Shown here piece after piece: positions 19,463-29,811 of a DNA stretch of 64,000 bases (the stretch's first letter is position 1; the number at the start of each line of letters is the position of its first letter). Made by a program: the position numbers and the translations under genes. This stretch comes from Acinetobacter calcoaceticus. Lineage in GTDB: Bacteria > Pseudomonadota > Gammaproteobacteria > Pseudomonadales > Moraxellaceae. The notes below the pieces were generated by a model that did not search any database, had not been told where the DNA came from, and worked only from the letters and a program-made list of their open reading frames with translations. The stretch spans positions 88,237-152,236 of the forward strand of contig NZ_SLVJ01000007.1 of the NCBI RefSeq assembly GCF_004345325.1, given 5' to 3'.

Positions 19463-19482
19463 GCCCCACACTCGGGCTTTTG
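19461..19482 (+). terminator. First, weak terminator after maeB
   Basis: AAGCCC / GGGCTT stem with a seven-base loop and four Ts, overlapping the maeB stop codon by two bases. Confidence 0.55.
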
Positions 19483-19491
19483 TGACTTGAG

Positions 19492-19538
19492 AAAACCTCT
19501 ATTCTGTAGCATGATGGCTTGAAGAATAGAGGTTTTTT
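19492..19538 (+). terminator. maeB terminator whose 3' arm carries the cca ribosome-binding site
   Basis: The 14-bp perfect stem AAAACCTCTATTCT / AGAATAGAGGTTTT has a 17-base loop and six Ts. The AGAGG in the 3' arm (19528-19532) is the only Shine-Dalgarno-like sequence for the cca ATG at 19540, seven bases away. The structure can therefore both stop maeB transcripts and hide the cca start site on read-through RNA. Confidence 0.8.
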
Positions 19539-19539
19539 C

Positions 19540-20778
19540 ATGCAAGTTTATTTAGTAGGTGGTGCGGTTCGAGATCATTTGCTCGGGCATCCCTATCACG
19601 AAAAAGATTATGTGGTTGTAGGCGCAACGCCAGAACAACTGATTGCTCAAGGTTATCAACCGGTTGGGAAGGACTTTCCTGTCTTTCTGCATCCCAAAAC
19701 CAAAGAAGAATATGCCTTAGCCCGTACAGAGCGCAAGTCTGGTCAGGGCTATCATGGATTTGAGTTTTACACTGATCTCGATGTCAGTTTAGAACAAGAT
19801 TTGATCCGTCGTGATTTAACCATCAATGCCATGGCCATGGATGAACAGGGTCAGGTCTATGACCCTTATCACGGCCAACAAGACCTTGCCAATAAAATAC
19901 TGCGCCACGTCTCAGATGCCTTTGTAGAAGATCCACTGCGGGTACTGCGTATCGCACGTTTCGCTGCACGTTATGCCCAGTATGGTTTTAGCGTCGCTGA
20001 TGAAACCCTAGCACTGATGCGACAACTGGCACATTCGGGTGAATTAAATGCGCTCACCCCCGAACGGGTCTGGAAAGAAACTTCACGAGCGTTGATGGAA
20101 TCACATGCAGAGGTCTATTTTGAAGTGCTGCGGCAATGTGATGCACTCAAGGTTCTGTTCCCTGAGGTCGATGCCCTATTTGGTGTCCCACAACGTCCTG
20201 AATATCATCCCGAAGTAGACTGCGGCATTCACACCATGATGTCGCTACAGCAAGCCTGTCGCGCCAACTATAGTTTAGATGTGCGTTTTGCGGTATTGCT
20301 GCATGATCTGGGCAAAGCACTTACCCCAGCAGATGAACTACCCCGCCATGTACAACATGAAGAACGTGGTATTGCACCGGTGACTGAAGTTTGTGATCGT
20401 CTGAAAGTGCCGACCCAAACCAAGCAATTGGCCTTGGCGGTGTGTAAAGAGCATCTGAAAAGTCACCAAGCCTTTCAATTAAAGGCCGGTACAGTCTGGC
20501 GTTTATTGCAACGTCTGGATGTGCTGCGTCGTCCTGAACGTGTAGAGGCGTTTATACAAGCCTGTGAATGTGATGCACGTGGTCGTCTGGGCCTAGAGCA
20601 TCGAGACTATCCGCAGGCAGAATATCTCATGAATGCCATGCAAACCGTCAGAGAAATCAAAGCACACAGTCTACCGCAGCATGTACAAGGTGCAGAGATC
20701 GGTGAAATGTTGATTACCAAGCGTATTGAGGCGATTGCGGCCTTACGTGCAGAGCAACGTTATGCGCAATTTGTTTAA
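19540..20778 (+). CDS. cca: CCA-adding enzyme, multifunctional (HD-domain) type
   Basis: tRNA nucleotidyltransferase that adds and repairs the 3' CCA of tRNAs; this long class-II form also carries a C-terminal HD domain with phosphohydrolase activities. The 412-residue protein starts MQVYLVGGAVRDHLLG, then EKDYVVVG with the two catalytic Asp (DXD-like EKDY), RRDLTINAMA, RIARFAARY and, in the HD domain, FAVLLHDLGKALTP. An in-frame start seven codons upstream lies inside the terminator stem; the ATG at 19540 gives the canonical N-terminus. Its ribosome-binding site is embedded in the maeB terminator. Confidence 0.95.
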   Translation: MQVYLVGGAVRDHLLGHPYHEKDYVVVGATPEQLIAQGYQPVGKDFPVFLHPKTKEEYALARTERKSGQGYHGFEFYTDLDVSLEQDLIRRDLTINAMAMDEQGQVYDPYHGQQDLANKILRHVSDAFVEDPLRVLRIARFAARYAQYGFSVADETLALMRQLAHSGELNALTPERVWKETSRALMESHAEVYFEVLRQCDALKVLFPEVDALFGVPQRPEYHPEVDCGIHTMMSLQQACRANYSLDVRFAVLLHDLGKALTPADELPRHVQHEERGIAPVTEVCDRLKVPTQTKQLALAVCKEHLKSHQAFQLKAGTVWRLLQRLDVLRRPERVEAFIQACECDARGRLGLEHRDYPQAEYLMNAMQTVREIKAHSLPQHVQGAEIGEMLITKRIEAIAALRAEQRYAQFV

Positions 20779-20796
20779 CCACGTTTAAGAAACAGC

Positions 20797-20844
20797 AAAA
20801 AACCACCACGCGTATAGCGAACAACCTCAACGCATGGTGGTTTT
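20797..20844. terminator. Bidirectional terminator between cca and epmA
   Basis: AAAACCACCA / TGGTGGTTTT arms (20799-20808 and 20835-20844) serve the convergent cca and epmA genes. Confidence 0.8.
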
Positions 20845-20855
20845 CTGATCTGCTG

Positions 20856-21887
20856 CTATGAATGTTCAGCAGGGAATGTAATCACTTGAGCCAATTGCAT
20901 TTTCTGTTGGATCACCATCAATAAACGATCAATCCCCAGTGCAATCCCACTGCATTCGCTCATATGTGGCAACGCCGCCAGTAAATAATGATCGATGGGC
21001 ATCGCAATCATACCCCGTTGCAGGCGTTCAGCATTATCCGCTTCAAAGCGCTGTTGTAACACCTCAGCATCGATTAACTCATCATAGGCATTGGCCAACT
21101 CCAAGCCTTCGATATACAGTTCAAAACGCGCAGCAACCCATTCCCCATCCTCATCTTGTTTCACTTTGGCGAGGGAGGCCATTTCAGGTGGGAAATCCGT
21201 TAAAAACACTGGCGTATCAAAACCGAGACTCGGTTCAACCAAATGCGAAAATAACAGGTCGATATAGGCCAGACGATCATCACCCAAATCAATATTTAAA
21301 CCGACTCGACGAGCACTGTTTTTCAACTCAGCCAAACTTGCTTGTAGTGGATTGAGTTCAACCCGTTGTATAAAGGCCTGTTTATAACTCAAGATCATTG
21401 GTCGAACTTCGCCAAAGCGTTCAGCCAAGACCAGATTGAGGAGATCCGTCACTTCATGCATCAAGCCTTTAAGGCTCAAATGCGGGCGGTACCATTCCAA
21501 CATGGTGAATTCGCTATTGTGCTTACGGCCATGTTCATCATCACGGAACACTTTGCAGATCTGATAAATCGGCCCACTGCCACTGGCCAATAAACGCTTC
21601 ATTGGAAACTCAGGTGAGGTCTGCAAATAATGCGCCTGAGCACGACCAGAAATGTGGCGTTGTACCGCAACTGAGGCCAGATGCACATCGGTGACCGCGG
21701 CTTGCGACAAGATCGGGGTTTCCACTTCAAGTACATCACGCTCGGCAAAAAAACCACGCAGTTGACTATAGAGTTTGGCACGGGCTTTGAGCGCAGCAAG
21801 ACTACAGGTCGGCTGGAAACTCAGCGCATTTGGCGAAGGGTTCGGGTCAGAAGTCAGATTAGAATTCAAATCAGATGCTTGGCTCAT
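20856..21887 (-). CDS. epmA: Elongation factor P-(R)-beta-lysine ligase
   Basis: Class II lysyl-tRNA-synthetase paralogue (EpmA, also GenX/PoxA/YjeA) that attaches (R)-beta-lysine to a Lys of EF-P, needed for efficient proline-rich translation. The 343-residue protein has no anticodon-binding domain, as expected. Motif 2 is YQICKVFRDDEHGRKHNSEFTMLEWYRP (shown here in part as VFRDDEHGRKHNSEFTMLEW), and the last motif is GIALGIDRLLMV. The ATG at 21885-21887 overlaps the pdxB stop (ATGA), and a GGAGGG site lies upstream, so I prefer it to a start nine codons earlier. It is coupled to pdxB. Confidence 0.94.
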   Translation of the reverse strand: MSQASDLNSNLTSDPNPSPNALSFQPTCSLAALKARAKLYSQLRGFFAERDVLEVETPILSQAAVTDVHLASVAVQRHISGRAQAHYLQTSPEFPMKRLLASGSGPIYQICKVFRDDEHGRKHNSEFTMLEWYRPHLSLKGLMHEVTDLLNLVLAERFGEVRPMILSYKQAFIQRVELNPLQASLAELKNSARRVGLNIDLGDDRLAYIDLLFSHLVEPSLGFDTPVFLTDFPPEMASLAKVKQDEDGEWVAARFELYIEGLELANAYDELIDAEVLQQRFEADNAERLQRGMIAMPIDHYLLAALPHMSECSGIALGIDRLLMVIQQKMQLAQVITFPAEHS

Positions 21888-22951
21888 GCCTGAGGCCCTC
21901 CATGCGCCGCCCATTCACGGCGTAGCGGATAATGTTTTCTCAAATGATCAAATGCCGCCTGCTCCACGACCCCGTTTTTAAGGCAAGCACGTAAGGCAGC
22001 ATCATCGCTGGCAATATCGTAGATCTGCTTCAAATGTAGTCCTAGCCCCGCCTTGAGATCGGCTGAGTTGAGTAAGGGCTCGGCCTCAGGCAATTGACTC
22101 CGAAAATCTTTGTCTGCTGGCAAGGCAAAAGCATCACAAAAAGCGTTATAGATCATTTGTGTGCCACGTGCTTTACCTTCTAAGCTATAACCCGCGATAT
22201 GTGGTGTTGCCAATTGAAGTAGATTCAACAGCGTCGCAGAGATCACAGGTTCATGCTCAAAGACATCCAAGACCACAGCGCGTCCAGTACCTTGAATATC
22301 GGCAATCAAGGCCTGTTCTTCGATCACAGGACCCCGCGCTGAATTAATCAGTAGCGCCCGATCTTTGAGTTGTGCCAAGGTGGTTGCATTGAGCAAATGA
22401 TGCGTTGGATAAGGCCCTGTTTGGGTCAAAGGCACATGCAAAGACAAGGCATCAGCGCGACTGAGTACAGTGGCTAGATCTGCTTGCTCGATATGATGAT
22501 GTTGCACCAAGGGATCATAACCAATCACAGACCAACCCATCAGAGTGGCCATGGCTGCCAATCGACTGCCAACATTGCCTAGGCCGACAATCCCCAGGCA
22601 AAATTCCGCACCTTGATGTAAGACTTGTGGTTGTAAATGCAAGATCGCGCTAATCACATATTCAGCGACAGCTTGTGCATTACAGCCTGCAGCATTTGAC
22701 CATACAATATCCTGCGCAGCCAACGCCGCTTGGTCTAGATGGTCAGTACCGATGGTGGCGCTGCCAACGAATTTCAGCTCAGTATTTTCAATCAAAGCAT
22801 GATTGACTTGAGTCACAGAACGCACCAATAACACTTCAGCATCCTGTACATCAGGCTGAGTCAGATGTCGCCCAGCAACATGATGGATCTTGCCAAATTC
22901 AGCAAAGAAATATTCGGTCAGTGCCAGATTTTCATCTGCAACAATGTTCAT
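21884..22951 (-). CDS. pdxB: Erythronate-4-phosphate dehydrogenase
   Basis: NAD-dependent D-2-hydroxyacid dehydrogenase of the DXP-dependent vitamin B6 pathway (oxidises 4-phosphoerythronate), feeding PdxJ. The 355-residue protein has VADENLALTEYFFAEFG at the start, the substrate loop VRSVTQVN, GTDHLD, the NAD-binding GIVGLGNVGSRLA, INSARGPVIEE (catalytic Arg region) and TPHIAGYSLEGKARG (catalytic His). A C-terminal dimerisation domain follows. The start is ATG 22949-22951; the frame continues upstream to a GTG/TTG-type start without homology. It overlaps epmA by four bases. Confidence 0.95.
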   Translation of the reverse strand: MNIVADENLALTEYFFAEFGKIHHVAGRHLTQPDVQDAEVLLVRSVTQVNHALIENTELKFVGSATIGTDHLDQAALAAQDIVWSNAAGCNAQAVAEYVISAILHLQPQVLHQGAEFCLGIVGLGNVGSRLAAMATLMGWSVIGYDPLVQHHHIEQADLATVLSRADALSLHVPLTQTGPYPTHHLLNATTLAQLKDRALLINSARGPVIEEQALIADIQGTGRAVVLDVFEHEPVISATLLNLLQLATPHIAGYSLEGKARGTQMIYNAFCDAFALPADKDFRSQLPEAEPLLNSADLKAGLGLHLKQIYDIASDDAALRACLKNGVVEQAAFDHLRKHYPLRREWAAHGGPQA

Positions 22952-23114
22952 AAGCCATCTCAAATTTTGGATGACATTATCATAACGTTTTGTGGTAGAA
23001 CTGACCATGTAAAGGCCAGACAAAAATCATGCACACCGTGTACAGCATGCATGGATGGCAAAATAATCAACGTCAATCAAGCATTAGGCATGATCTTCGG
23101 ATGAGTTACTTAGG

Positions 23115-23978
23115 CTATTCGACTAGCAAGTCTTTCGGATCAATATCTGCACCATAAACAGGTTTCAGTGTTTTCTCATAGGCTTGCTGGATCACACCTT
23201 CTTTGCTTAGTTTTTGCAAATCCTGATTCAGCCAATCTAATAATGCTTGATCACCTTTTTTCACTGCAGGCGCAATAAAATCTTGCGCACCTAAGCTGGT
23301 CACCCCTACTGTATAATTTGGATTCTCTTTGGCCCACGCTAGTACCAATAGGTTGTCATGTGCCAATGCCACACCTCGACCATCTTTCAATGCATCAAAG
23401 GTTTCGGTATTTTGCTCAAATTTAAGCAACTTAATATCAGGATGTTGCTTACTAAAGAAACTGTCTGCAGTGGTACCCTTATTGACCAACAACACTTTGT
23501 CTTTGAGTTGAGCCACATCGGTAATCGGTTGATTTTTAGGTGATACCACGCCCAATGCCACTTTCAGATACGGCTGAGCAAAATCAACCACTTCTTTACG
23601 TTCAGGGGTAACAGTGAAATTGGCAAAGATAATATCAACCTTATTGGCCTTAAGATATTCCACTCGATTGGCGGCTTCAGTCAGTACAAATTCGACCTTG
23701 TTTTCATCGCCAAGCAGATCCTTAGCAACATGTTTGGCGATTTCTACATCAAAACCTTGGTTTTTACCCTGTTCATCTAAGTAACCAAATGGTGGCTTAT
23801 CACTAAACACCCCGATCCGCACCACACCATTTTTTTTGATCCGCTCTAGACTCGATGAGGGTTCTGCTGCCGCAGCGCTCTTATCGTCTTTGCCGCTAGG
23901 TTGGCAGGCAACAAGACCCATACTCAGCAGTGCAGTGGCCAAGATATATTTTAATTTATCGATTTGAATGCTATGCAT
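23115..23978 (-). CDS. Amino-acid ABC transporter substrate-binding lipoprotein
   Basis: Periplasmic binding protein (SBP_bac_3 family) for a polar amino acid. The 287-residue precursor has a signal with lipobox LVAC, so it should be anchored at the membrane. The mature part begins SLERIKKNGVVRIGVFSDKPPFGYLDEQG, with GFDVEIAKHVAKDLLG, DIIFANFTVTPERKEVVDFAQPY (ligand-binding Arg region) and a C-terminal helical lobe. It resembles PEB1/CjaA-type proteins (aspartate/glutamate or cysteine), but the ligand is unproven. The start ATG at 23976-23978 was chosen because the upstream extension has no signal-peptide character. It is last gene of the four-gene minus-strand transporter. Confidence 0.88.
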   Translation of the reverse strand: MHSIQIDKLKYILATALLSMGLVACQPSGKDDKSAAAAEPSSSLERIKKNGVVRIGVFSDKPPFGYLDEQGKNQGFDVEIAKHVAKDLLGDENKVEFVLTEAANRVEYLKANKVDIIFANFTVTPERKEVVDFAQPYLKVALGVVSPKNQPITDVAQLKDKVLLVNKGTTADSFFSKQHPDIKLLKFEQNTETFDALKDGRGVALAHDNLLVLAWAKENPNYTVGVTSLGAQDFIAPAVKKGDQALLDWLNQDLQKLSKEGVIQQAYEKTLKPVYGADIDPKDLLVE

Positions 23979-24064
23979 AGTTGTTCTACCTTTTAATAAA
24001 TTCACCAAGAAACCACAAGTGGCTGCCGATACATCGAATTGACCTGAATACCTTAGATACAGGA

Positions 24065-24796
24065 TCAATACGACAACATATTTAAAAATGCTTTGGCACG
24101 TTCAGTCTGTGGCTGTTTAAAAAACTGTGCTGGTGCTGCTTGTTCTATAATTTTGCCTTGATCCATAAAAATGATCCGATCTGCGACTTTGGCAGCGAAG
24201 GACATTTCATGTGTGACGATCAACATGGTCATACCTGCCTGAGCTAACTCCAACACCACATCCAATACCTCACGGACCATTTCAGGATCTAAGGCCGCAG
24301 TAATTTCATCAAATAACATCACTTTGGGCTGCATGATTAAGGAACGCACGATGGCAATCCGCTGCTTTTGCCCCCCTGACAACTGTCGCGGATAATCCAA
24401 TTTCCGTTCATATAATCCAACGCGTTTTAACAATTGATCCGCCATATTTTCAGCTTCATCACGTTGGCGTTTTTGTACTTTTAAAGGTCCGAGCAAGATA
24501 TTGTCGATGACATTTTTGTGGCCAAACAGTTCGTAGTTTTGAAATACCATTCCGATCTGCTGGCGTACTTGAGTCCATGCAAGGTCTTGTCCCAATATGC
24601 CTAAACCGTCCAGATGGATGTGCCCTGATTGGATCTGCTCCAAACCATTTAAACAACGTAATAAGGTGCTTTTGCCACAACCCGATGGACCGAGGATCAC
24701 CAACACTTCACCTTGTTCTACCTCTAAATCAATACCTTTTAAAATATGACTTTGCGCAAAAGATTTCTGTAAATTATGTATCGTTAAAAGCGCCAT
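24065..24796 (-). CDS. Polar amino-acid ABC transporter ATPase
   Basis: GlnQ/HisP-type nucleotide-binding subunit of 243 residues. It has Walker [10 protein letters not shown] (about 34-42), Q-loop [11 protein letters not shown], signature [13 protein letters not shown], Walker B VMLFDEIT (with Ile in place of the usual Pro after the catalytic Glu) and H-switch VTHEM. It energises uptake through the two permeases upstream. It starts 3 bases after the preceding permease stop. The binding protein follows after an 86-base gap. Confidence 0.93.
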   Translation of the reverse strand: MALLTIHNLQKSFAQSHILKGIDLEVEQGEVLVILGPSGCGKSTLLRCLNGLEQIQSGHIHLDGLGILGQDLAWTQVRQQIGMVFQNYELFGHKNVIDNILLGPLKVQKRQRDEAENMADQLLKRVGLYERKLDYPRQLSGGQKQRIAIVRSLIMQPKVMLFDEITAALDPEMVREVLDVVLELAQAGMTMLIVTHEMSFAAKVADRIIFMDQGKIIEQAAPAQFFKQPQTERAKAFLNMLSY

Positions 24797-24799
24797 GAC

Positions 24800-25465
24800 T
24801 TACTCCCATTTTTTCTCAAGGTAGACCGATAAGCGAGTCAGTGGATAACAGAGTAGAAAGTATAAAATAAAAATAAAGCCGTAGATCCAGAGCGAGGCAC
24901 TAGGCACAGTCAAAATGGAATTTTCAATGATTTGCTGACCGACCTTGATCAGCTCAACCACACCGATCAATACGGCTAAAGCACTGGTTTTAATCATGCG
25001 GGTAAATAAATTAATCGCTGAGGGTGTGACTCGTTTTAAACTTTGCGGAAAAATCACGTAGATCAGCGTCTGCAAATGGCTTAGTCCCAAGGCATAGGCG
25101 GAATCACGCTGTTGTCGATCAATCGAGGTGATGGCTGCACGGACCAAGTCGCCCATTTCAGCAGTGCCCCACAGCACAAAGACCACGATTGATACCGTGA
25201 CGGCTGACCAGTGCCAATCGAACCATGTCGCGAAACCAAAATAAAAGATGAACAGCAATACCAAAATGGGAATGACCCGCATAGATTCCAGATAGACTCT
25301 GCACAGCCCACGCAGCAAGAGATGCCGCGAGGTCATGACAACGCCAAATACCGTGCCAAACAGCGCAGAAAAAAACACCGAAAGCATGGCAATTTTTGCA
25401 GTCACCCAGAGCCCTTGCATCAAGCGCTGCATATGGTTGGCTTGAAATAAATAATCAAACTCCAT
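24800..25465 (-). CDS. Amino-acid ABC transporter permease (second)
   Basis: HisM/GlnP-type membrane subunit of 221 residues. It has about five membrane spans, the first at residues 20-45, and an EAA-like loop around GDLVRAAITSIDRQQRDSAYALGLS that contacts the ATPase. It contains TPSAINLFTRMIKTSALAVLIGVVEL, typical of the family. The ATG start lies inside the end of the preceding permease (11-base overlap), so the two are translationally coupled and presumably form a heterodimeric channel. Confidence 0.92.
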   Translation of the reverse strand: MEFDYLFQANHMQRLMQGLWVTAKIAMLSVFFSALFGTVFGVVMTSRHLLLRGLCRVYLESMRVIPILVLLFIFYFGFATWFDWHWSAVTVSIVVFVLWGTAEMGDLVRAAITSIDRQQRDSAYALGLSHLQTLIYVIFPQSLKRVTPSAINLFTRMIKTSALAVLIGVVELIKVGQQIIENSILTVPSASLWIYGFIFILYFLLCYPLTRLSVYLEKKWE

Positions 25466-26114
25466 GGCTCCCCCGACGGCTTCGGTATTCCAAATAACTG
25501 ATGCAGAATGACATCGGAAGCAAAATGATCAGATAAGACATCACCAACAAAAACAACGCTTCGGTGGTTTTATAGTCCATTCCGATCAAGTCTTTTGTGA
25601 CAAATAACAGTTCAACCACAGCAATGGCGCTGATGACTGAACTTTCTTTAACTAGAAACAAGCAGTTAGCACCAATCGCAGGTATAGAAATCGAGAGTGC
25701 TTGAGGCAACACCACATGGAAAAACAATTGCTGTTGACTGAGTCCAATGCTCAGTCCAGCATCCAGTTGGGCTTTGGCAACAGACTGGATCCCCGCTCTG
25801 AAGGCTTCAGCCATATAACTGCCGCCCAAAAAACTCAGTCCGATCACACCACAACTAAAGCCATCGAGCTTAATACCCAGTTTGGGTAAGCCGTAATATA
25901 AAAAGAACAGTTGAATGAGCAGCGGTGTATTACGAGAAACTTCAATATAAACCTGAGCCAGACGCTGTACGCCTATAATCCGATAATTGATCACGATACT
26001 GCAGAATAGTCCGATTAATATCGCCAAGACGATACTGATCAAAGACAACTGTAAGGTGGTCAGTGTGGCATGAAAAAACTGCGGTAAAACGCTGTAGATA
26101 TAGGTCCAATTCAC
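25455..26114 (-). CDS. Amino-acid ABC transporter permease (first)
   Basis: Polar amino-acid permease of 219 residues, with membrane spans at about 15-40, 55-75, 85-105, 145-170 and 190-210. SRNTPLLIQLFFLYYGLP and AEAFRAGIQSVAKAQLDAGLSIG (EAA-loop region) are diagnostic of the His/Glu/Gln permease group. The start is GTG at 26112-26114 (GTG AAT TGG), with GGA nine bases upstream. It is first gene of the transporter operon, and several dyads lie upstream. Confidence 0.9.
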   Translation of the reverse strand: MNWTYIYSVLPQFFHATLTTLQLSLISIVLAILIGLFCSIVINYRIIGVQRLAQVYIEVSRNTPLLIQLFFLYYGLPKLGIKLDGFSCGVIGLSFLGGSYMAEAFRAGIQSVAKAQLDAGLSIGLSQQQLFFHVVLPQALSISIPAIGANCLFLVKESSVISAIAVVELLFVTKDLIGMDYKTTEALFLLVMSYLIILLPMSFCISYLEYRSRRGSHGV

Positions 26115-26159
26115 TTGCAGTTCCAGATTTAATTTCGGTGATAAAATGAGTTAGTCAGT

Positions 26160-26177
26160 TGTAAAATTTGTTTTACA
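26160..26177 (-). promoter_or_regulatory. Candidate operator upstream of the amino-acid transporter
   Basis: Perfect dyad TGTAAAA-TTTG-TTTTACA, 46 bases before the first permease start. Its TTTTAC part could overlap a weak -35. A second dyad (GCAACGGAT / ATCCGTTGC) lies at 26268-26299. No regulator gene is adjacent. Confidence 0.4.
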
Positions 26178-26320
26178 GTGTATTCGTCAGTTAAAATTTT
26201 CAGAACTAATATTCACAGCTAAGCTTTGCTTAAATGAGTTGATTGATTTTTTGGATTTATTGTTGGTGCAACGGATCAATCTAGTGATCAATCCGTTGCG
26301 TTGATTGAGCTGAACTGATA

Positions 26321-26366
26321 TTTAGGCCTATTGACAATACATCAATCAATTGTCAACAGGCCCTAA
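26321..26366. repeat. Inverted repeat at the end of the IS630-like ORF
   Basis: Two 18-base arms, TTTAGGCCTATTGACAAT and ATTGTCAACAGGCCCTAA, match at 15 of 18 positions around a 10-base centre. The right arm overlaps the stop codon of the transposase-like ORF. No T-run is present, so it is not a typical terminator. The right arm contains the 16-base sequence that recurs at 9199-9214. Confidence 0.7.
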
Positions 26367-26734
26367 TGTTGAGCGTCTTCAGATGAAGTTTTTTCTGGAA
26401 ATGATTTCCAATCAATACGTTGCATCGCACGCCTTAGCCCCGAATAACTGATACTTTCACCAAAATGTTGCTGATAAAGTGGTAACAGTTGTTTGAGGGT
26501 TTGAAACTCAGTGTGTTCAACAAAATGCTGAAAGGCTTGTAAGTTTTGTAGTTTTGGCGCTGGCCCGCGGCGCCATTGCGGTTGTTCTAATTGGCCAGTT
26601 TCGGTTTTTAATTTGATCCAATCATCCAATGTGGATCGTGCAATATTGAAATGTCGGCAGACTTTGCTTTTATTGCCCATGAGTTCATAAGCGTTGAGCA
26701 CACGCTCACGCAAGTCAGTTGAAAGTACGGCCAT
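26363..26734 (-). CDS. IS630-type transposase N-terminal (HTH) protein, orphan
   Basis: A 123-residue protein opening STDLRERVLNAYELMGNKSKV followed by CRHFNIARSTLDDWIKL: the helix-turn-helix DNA-binding module of IS630/Tc1-type transposases. It ends before any DDE catalytic domain, so it cannot catalyse transposition alone. The downstream DNA (26115-26362) does not encode the missing half. It is either a relic of an element, a frameshift-type first ORF that lost its partner, or a retained DNA-binding protein. There is no clear ribosome-binding site. It lies between an ABC operon and argG. Confidence 0.7.
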   Translation of the reverse strand: MAVLSTDLRERVLNAYELMGNKSKVCRHFNIARSTLDDWIKLKTETGQLEQPQWRRGPAPKLQNLQAFQHFVEHTEFQTLKQLLPLYQQHFGESISYSGLRRAMQRIDWKSFPEKTSSEDAQH

Positions 26735-26999
26735 AGTTTAATCAAAATGATTGAATGGAAATAATAAAAAGCTTAAAAAAATTAAGCAGCCTCACTGTAA
26801 AAAACCATCTTATTTTTCACAGTTATGAAAATATAAAGTGATCAATCTCTCACCAATGTTGAGACTTTGTTAGAGTTTTAATTTATTTATTATCCATTGC
26901 AAATTATAGCTTGCATTTGACCAATACTCGATGCTGTTTATGACACGGCATATGCTCGATTAAAATTTGGAACATTTTCAGAGAGATTATTGCTTTAGA

Positions 27000-28435
<1,436 letters not shown>

Positions 28436-28462
28436 GCTGTGGTCCGTTGACCGTTAAATACC

Positions 28463-28503
28463 CAGCAACAAATAACCGCCTCTAGGGCGGTTTTTTGTTG
28501 CTG
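28463..28503. terminator. Terminator of argG
   Basis: Core stem CCGCC / GGCGG with six Ts, extended by flanking CAGCAACA / TGTTGCTG arms into a long symmetric hairpin. The flank has A/T symmetry and may also act on the convergent L,D-transpeptidase gene. A 10-bp direct repeat (GGTCTAAGC) follows at 28540-28559. Confidence 0.85.
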
Positions 28504-28563
28504 ATCATATGCAATCAAGCAGCACAGATCATCAAGCTCGGTCTAAGCAGGTCTAAGCCTGAA

Positions 28564-29592
28564 TTACTCTAAGAACTTCACCACCACGCCAGATTGCACC
28601 TTACGGCCCAAGTCATTGGCATCCCAGTTGGTCAGACGGATACAACCATGTGATGCCGTTTTAGAGATCAATGAAGGGTTCGGTGTTCCATGAATACCAA
28701 AAGTTGGTTTGCTTAAAGCAATCCAGATATTGCCCACAGGGCCATTGGGTCCTGGCGGTAAAGCCAGACTTTGTTTATTGTTGCCCTGTACAAAGTTTTT
28801 CGGAGAGTAACCGTACACTGGGTTCGGCGCCACCTTGACCACGGTATGACTCCCCTTCGGTGAAGGCGTTGCCGTTCCACCAATGGTCGCTGGAAAAGCG
28901 CCAATCATACGATTTTGTGAGTTAAACAAATACAATTGTCGCGCGCCCTTATGAGCCACGATCAATGCCACATCGTTGGGTAAATCATTGCGCACATTCG
29001 GCACGATCAGACTTTGACCGACTTTATTAAAGTTGGCTTTGGGATTGAGTTGACGTAAAAATGCTTCATCCAGATGAAATTTTTCCGCCAACATTTCGCT
29101 GACGCGTGTGTAATACAAACCGGGCATCTTGGCCTGCAACGCATAGTTGCGTGGAATGCTTTTGGCATACGGCCCCTTTAGGTCTTCGGCAGTGATTTGG
29201 TAATTGGTGAACGCGGGTTGGCGTTGTGTATTGACCAACTGATTCCATGTTTGCTGAGTCAATTCACCTGTAGGTGCAAAACCCTGCATCTGCTGATAGG
29301 CCGATATGGCTTTAAGGAAATTTTTACCGCTGGTACCGTCAATTGCTCCAGGTGAAGCATGTGAATTATTAAGCATCACTTGTGCTCTGGCATAAGCTGG
29401 ATATTGCCCTTTACCTAGATTATTCGACCATACCGCATTGTTAATCGTGTCCAAACTCCATACTGATGCAGCAACTGTAGTGGCTGCAGCGGGTTGTGCT
29501 GCAGGCGCTGGGTTTTGCTTCACAGCAAAGGCAGGTGCATTGAAGAACATCAGACTGAGCAGGCAAATAAGATTGATTTGATGCTGACCCAT
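28564..29592 (-). CDS. L,D-transpeptidase (YkuD) with LysM and peptidoglycan-binding region
   Basis: Periplasmic cell-wall enzyme forming 3-3 peptide cross-links or attaching proteins to the wall. The 342-residue precursor begins with a signal peptide (about residues 1-23, ending APAFA). A peptidoglycan-binding-1-like segment follows (about 50-110, LNNSHASPGAIDGTSG), then a LysM-like stretch (MLAEKFHLDEAFLRQLNP), then the YkuD domain from about residue 205. The catalytic motif is HGTPNPSLISKTASHGCIRLTN with the nucleophilic Cys in SHGC (motif quoted here in parts: HGTPNP, SHGCIRLTN). I took the ATG at 29590-29592 over an upstream TTG. It is probably monocistronic. Confidence 0.9.
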   Translation of the reverse strand: MGQHQINLICLLSLMFFNAPAFAVKQNPAPAAQPAAATTVAASVWSLDTINNAVWSNNLGKGQYPAYARAQVMLNNSHASPGAIDGTSGKNFLKAISAYQQMQGFAPTGELTQQTWNQLVNTQRQPAFTNYQITAEDLKGPYAKSIPRNYALQAKMPGLYYTRVSEMLAEKFHLDEAFLRQLNPKANFNKVGQSLIVPNVRNDLPNDVALIVAHKGARQLYLFNSQNRMIGAFPATIGGTATPSPKGSHTVVKVAPNPVYGYSPKNFVQGNNKQSLALPPGPNGPVGNIWIALSKPTFGIHGTPNPSLISKTASHGCIRLTNWDANDLGRKVQSGVVVKFLE

Positions 29593-29747
29593 AAAATTTC
29601 TCAAAAAAAAAATGATTTTAAATAAGCGTGCTAAAGATGAAAATTTCGACGATTTCTAATCTTTAAAGTTTGATTATTGTAAGTCTAATTGTTAATATTT
29701 TGTTGAATATCATAAAAATAATTTGAATTTATTGGAGCTTGAAGTCA

Positions 29748-29774
29748 AAAAAGCCCCATTATTAATGGGGCTTG
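29748..29774 (-). terminator. Terminator downstream of the Do-type protease
   Basis: Stem AAGCCCCATTA / TAATGGGGCTT reads into a T-run on the minus strand, 38 bases after the protease stop. Confidence 0.85.
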
Positions 29775-29811
29775 GACTGGAACCATGGCGATCATTTAGT
29801 GCAGCATAAGA

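Noticed and set aside
26321..26366. Inverted repeat as a transcription terminator
   Set aside because: No T-run on either strand and a mismatched stem; an IS-end-like repeat fits better.
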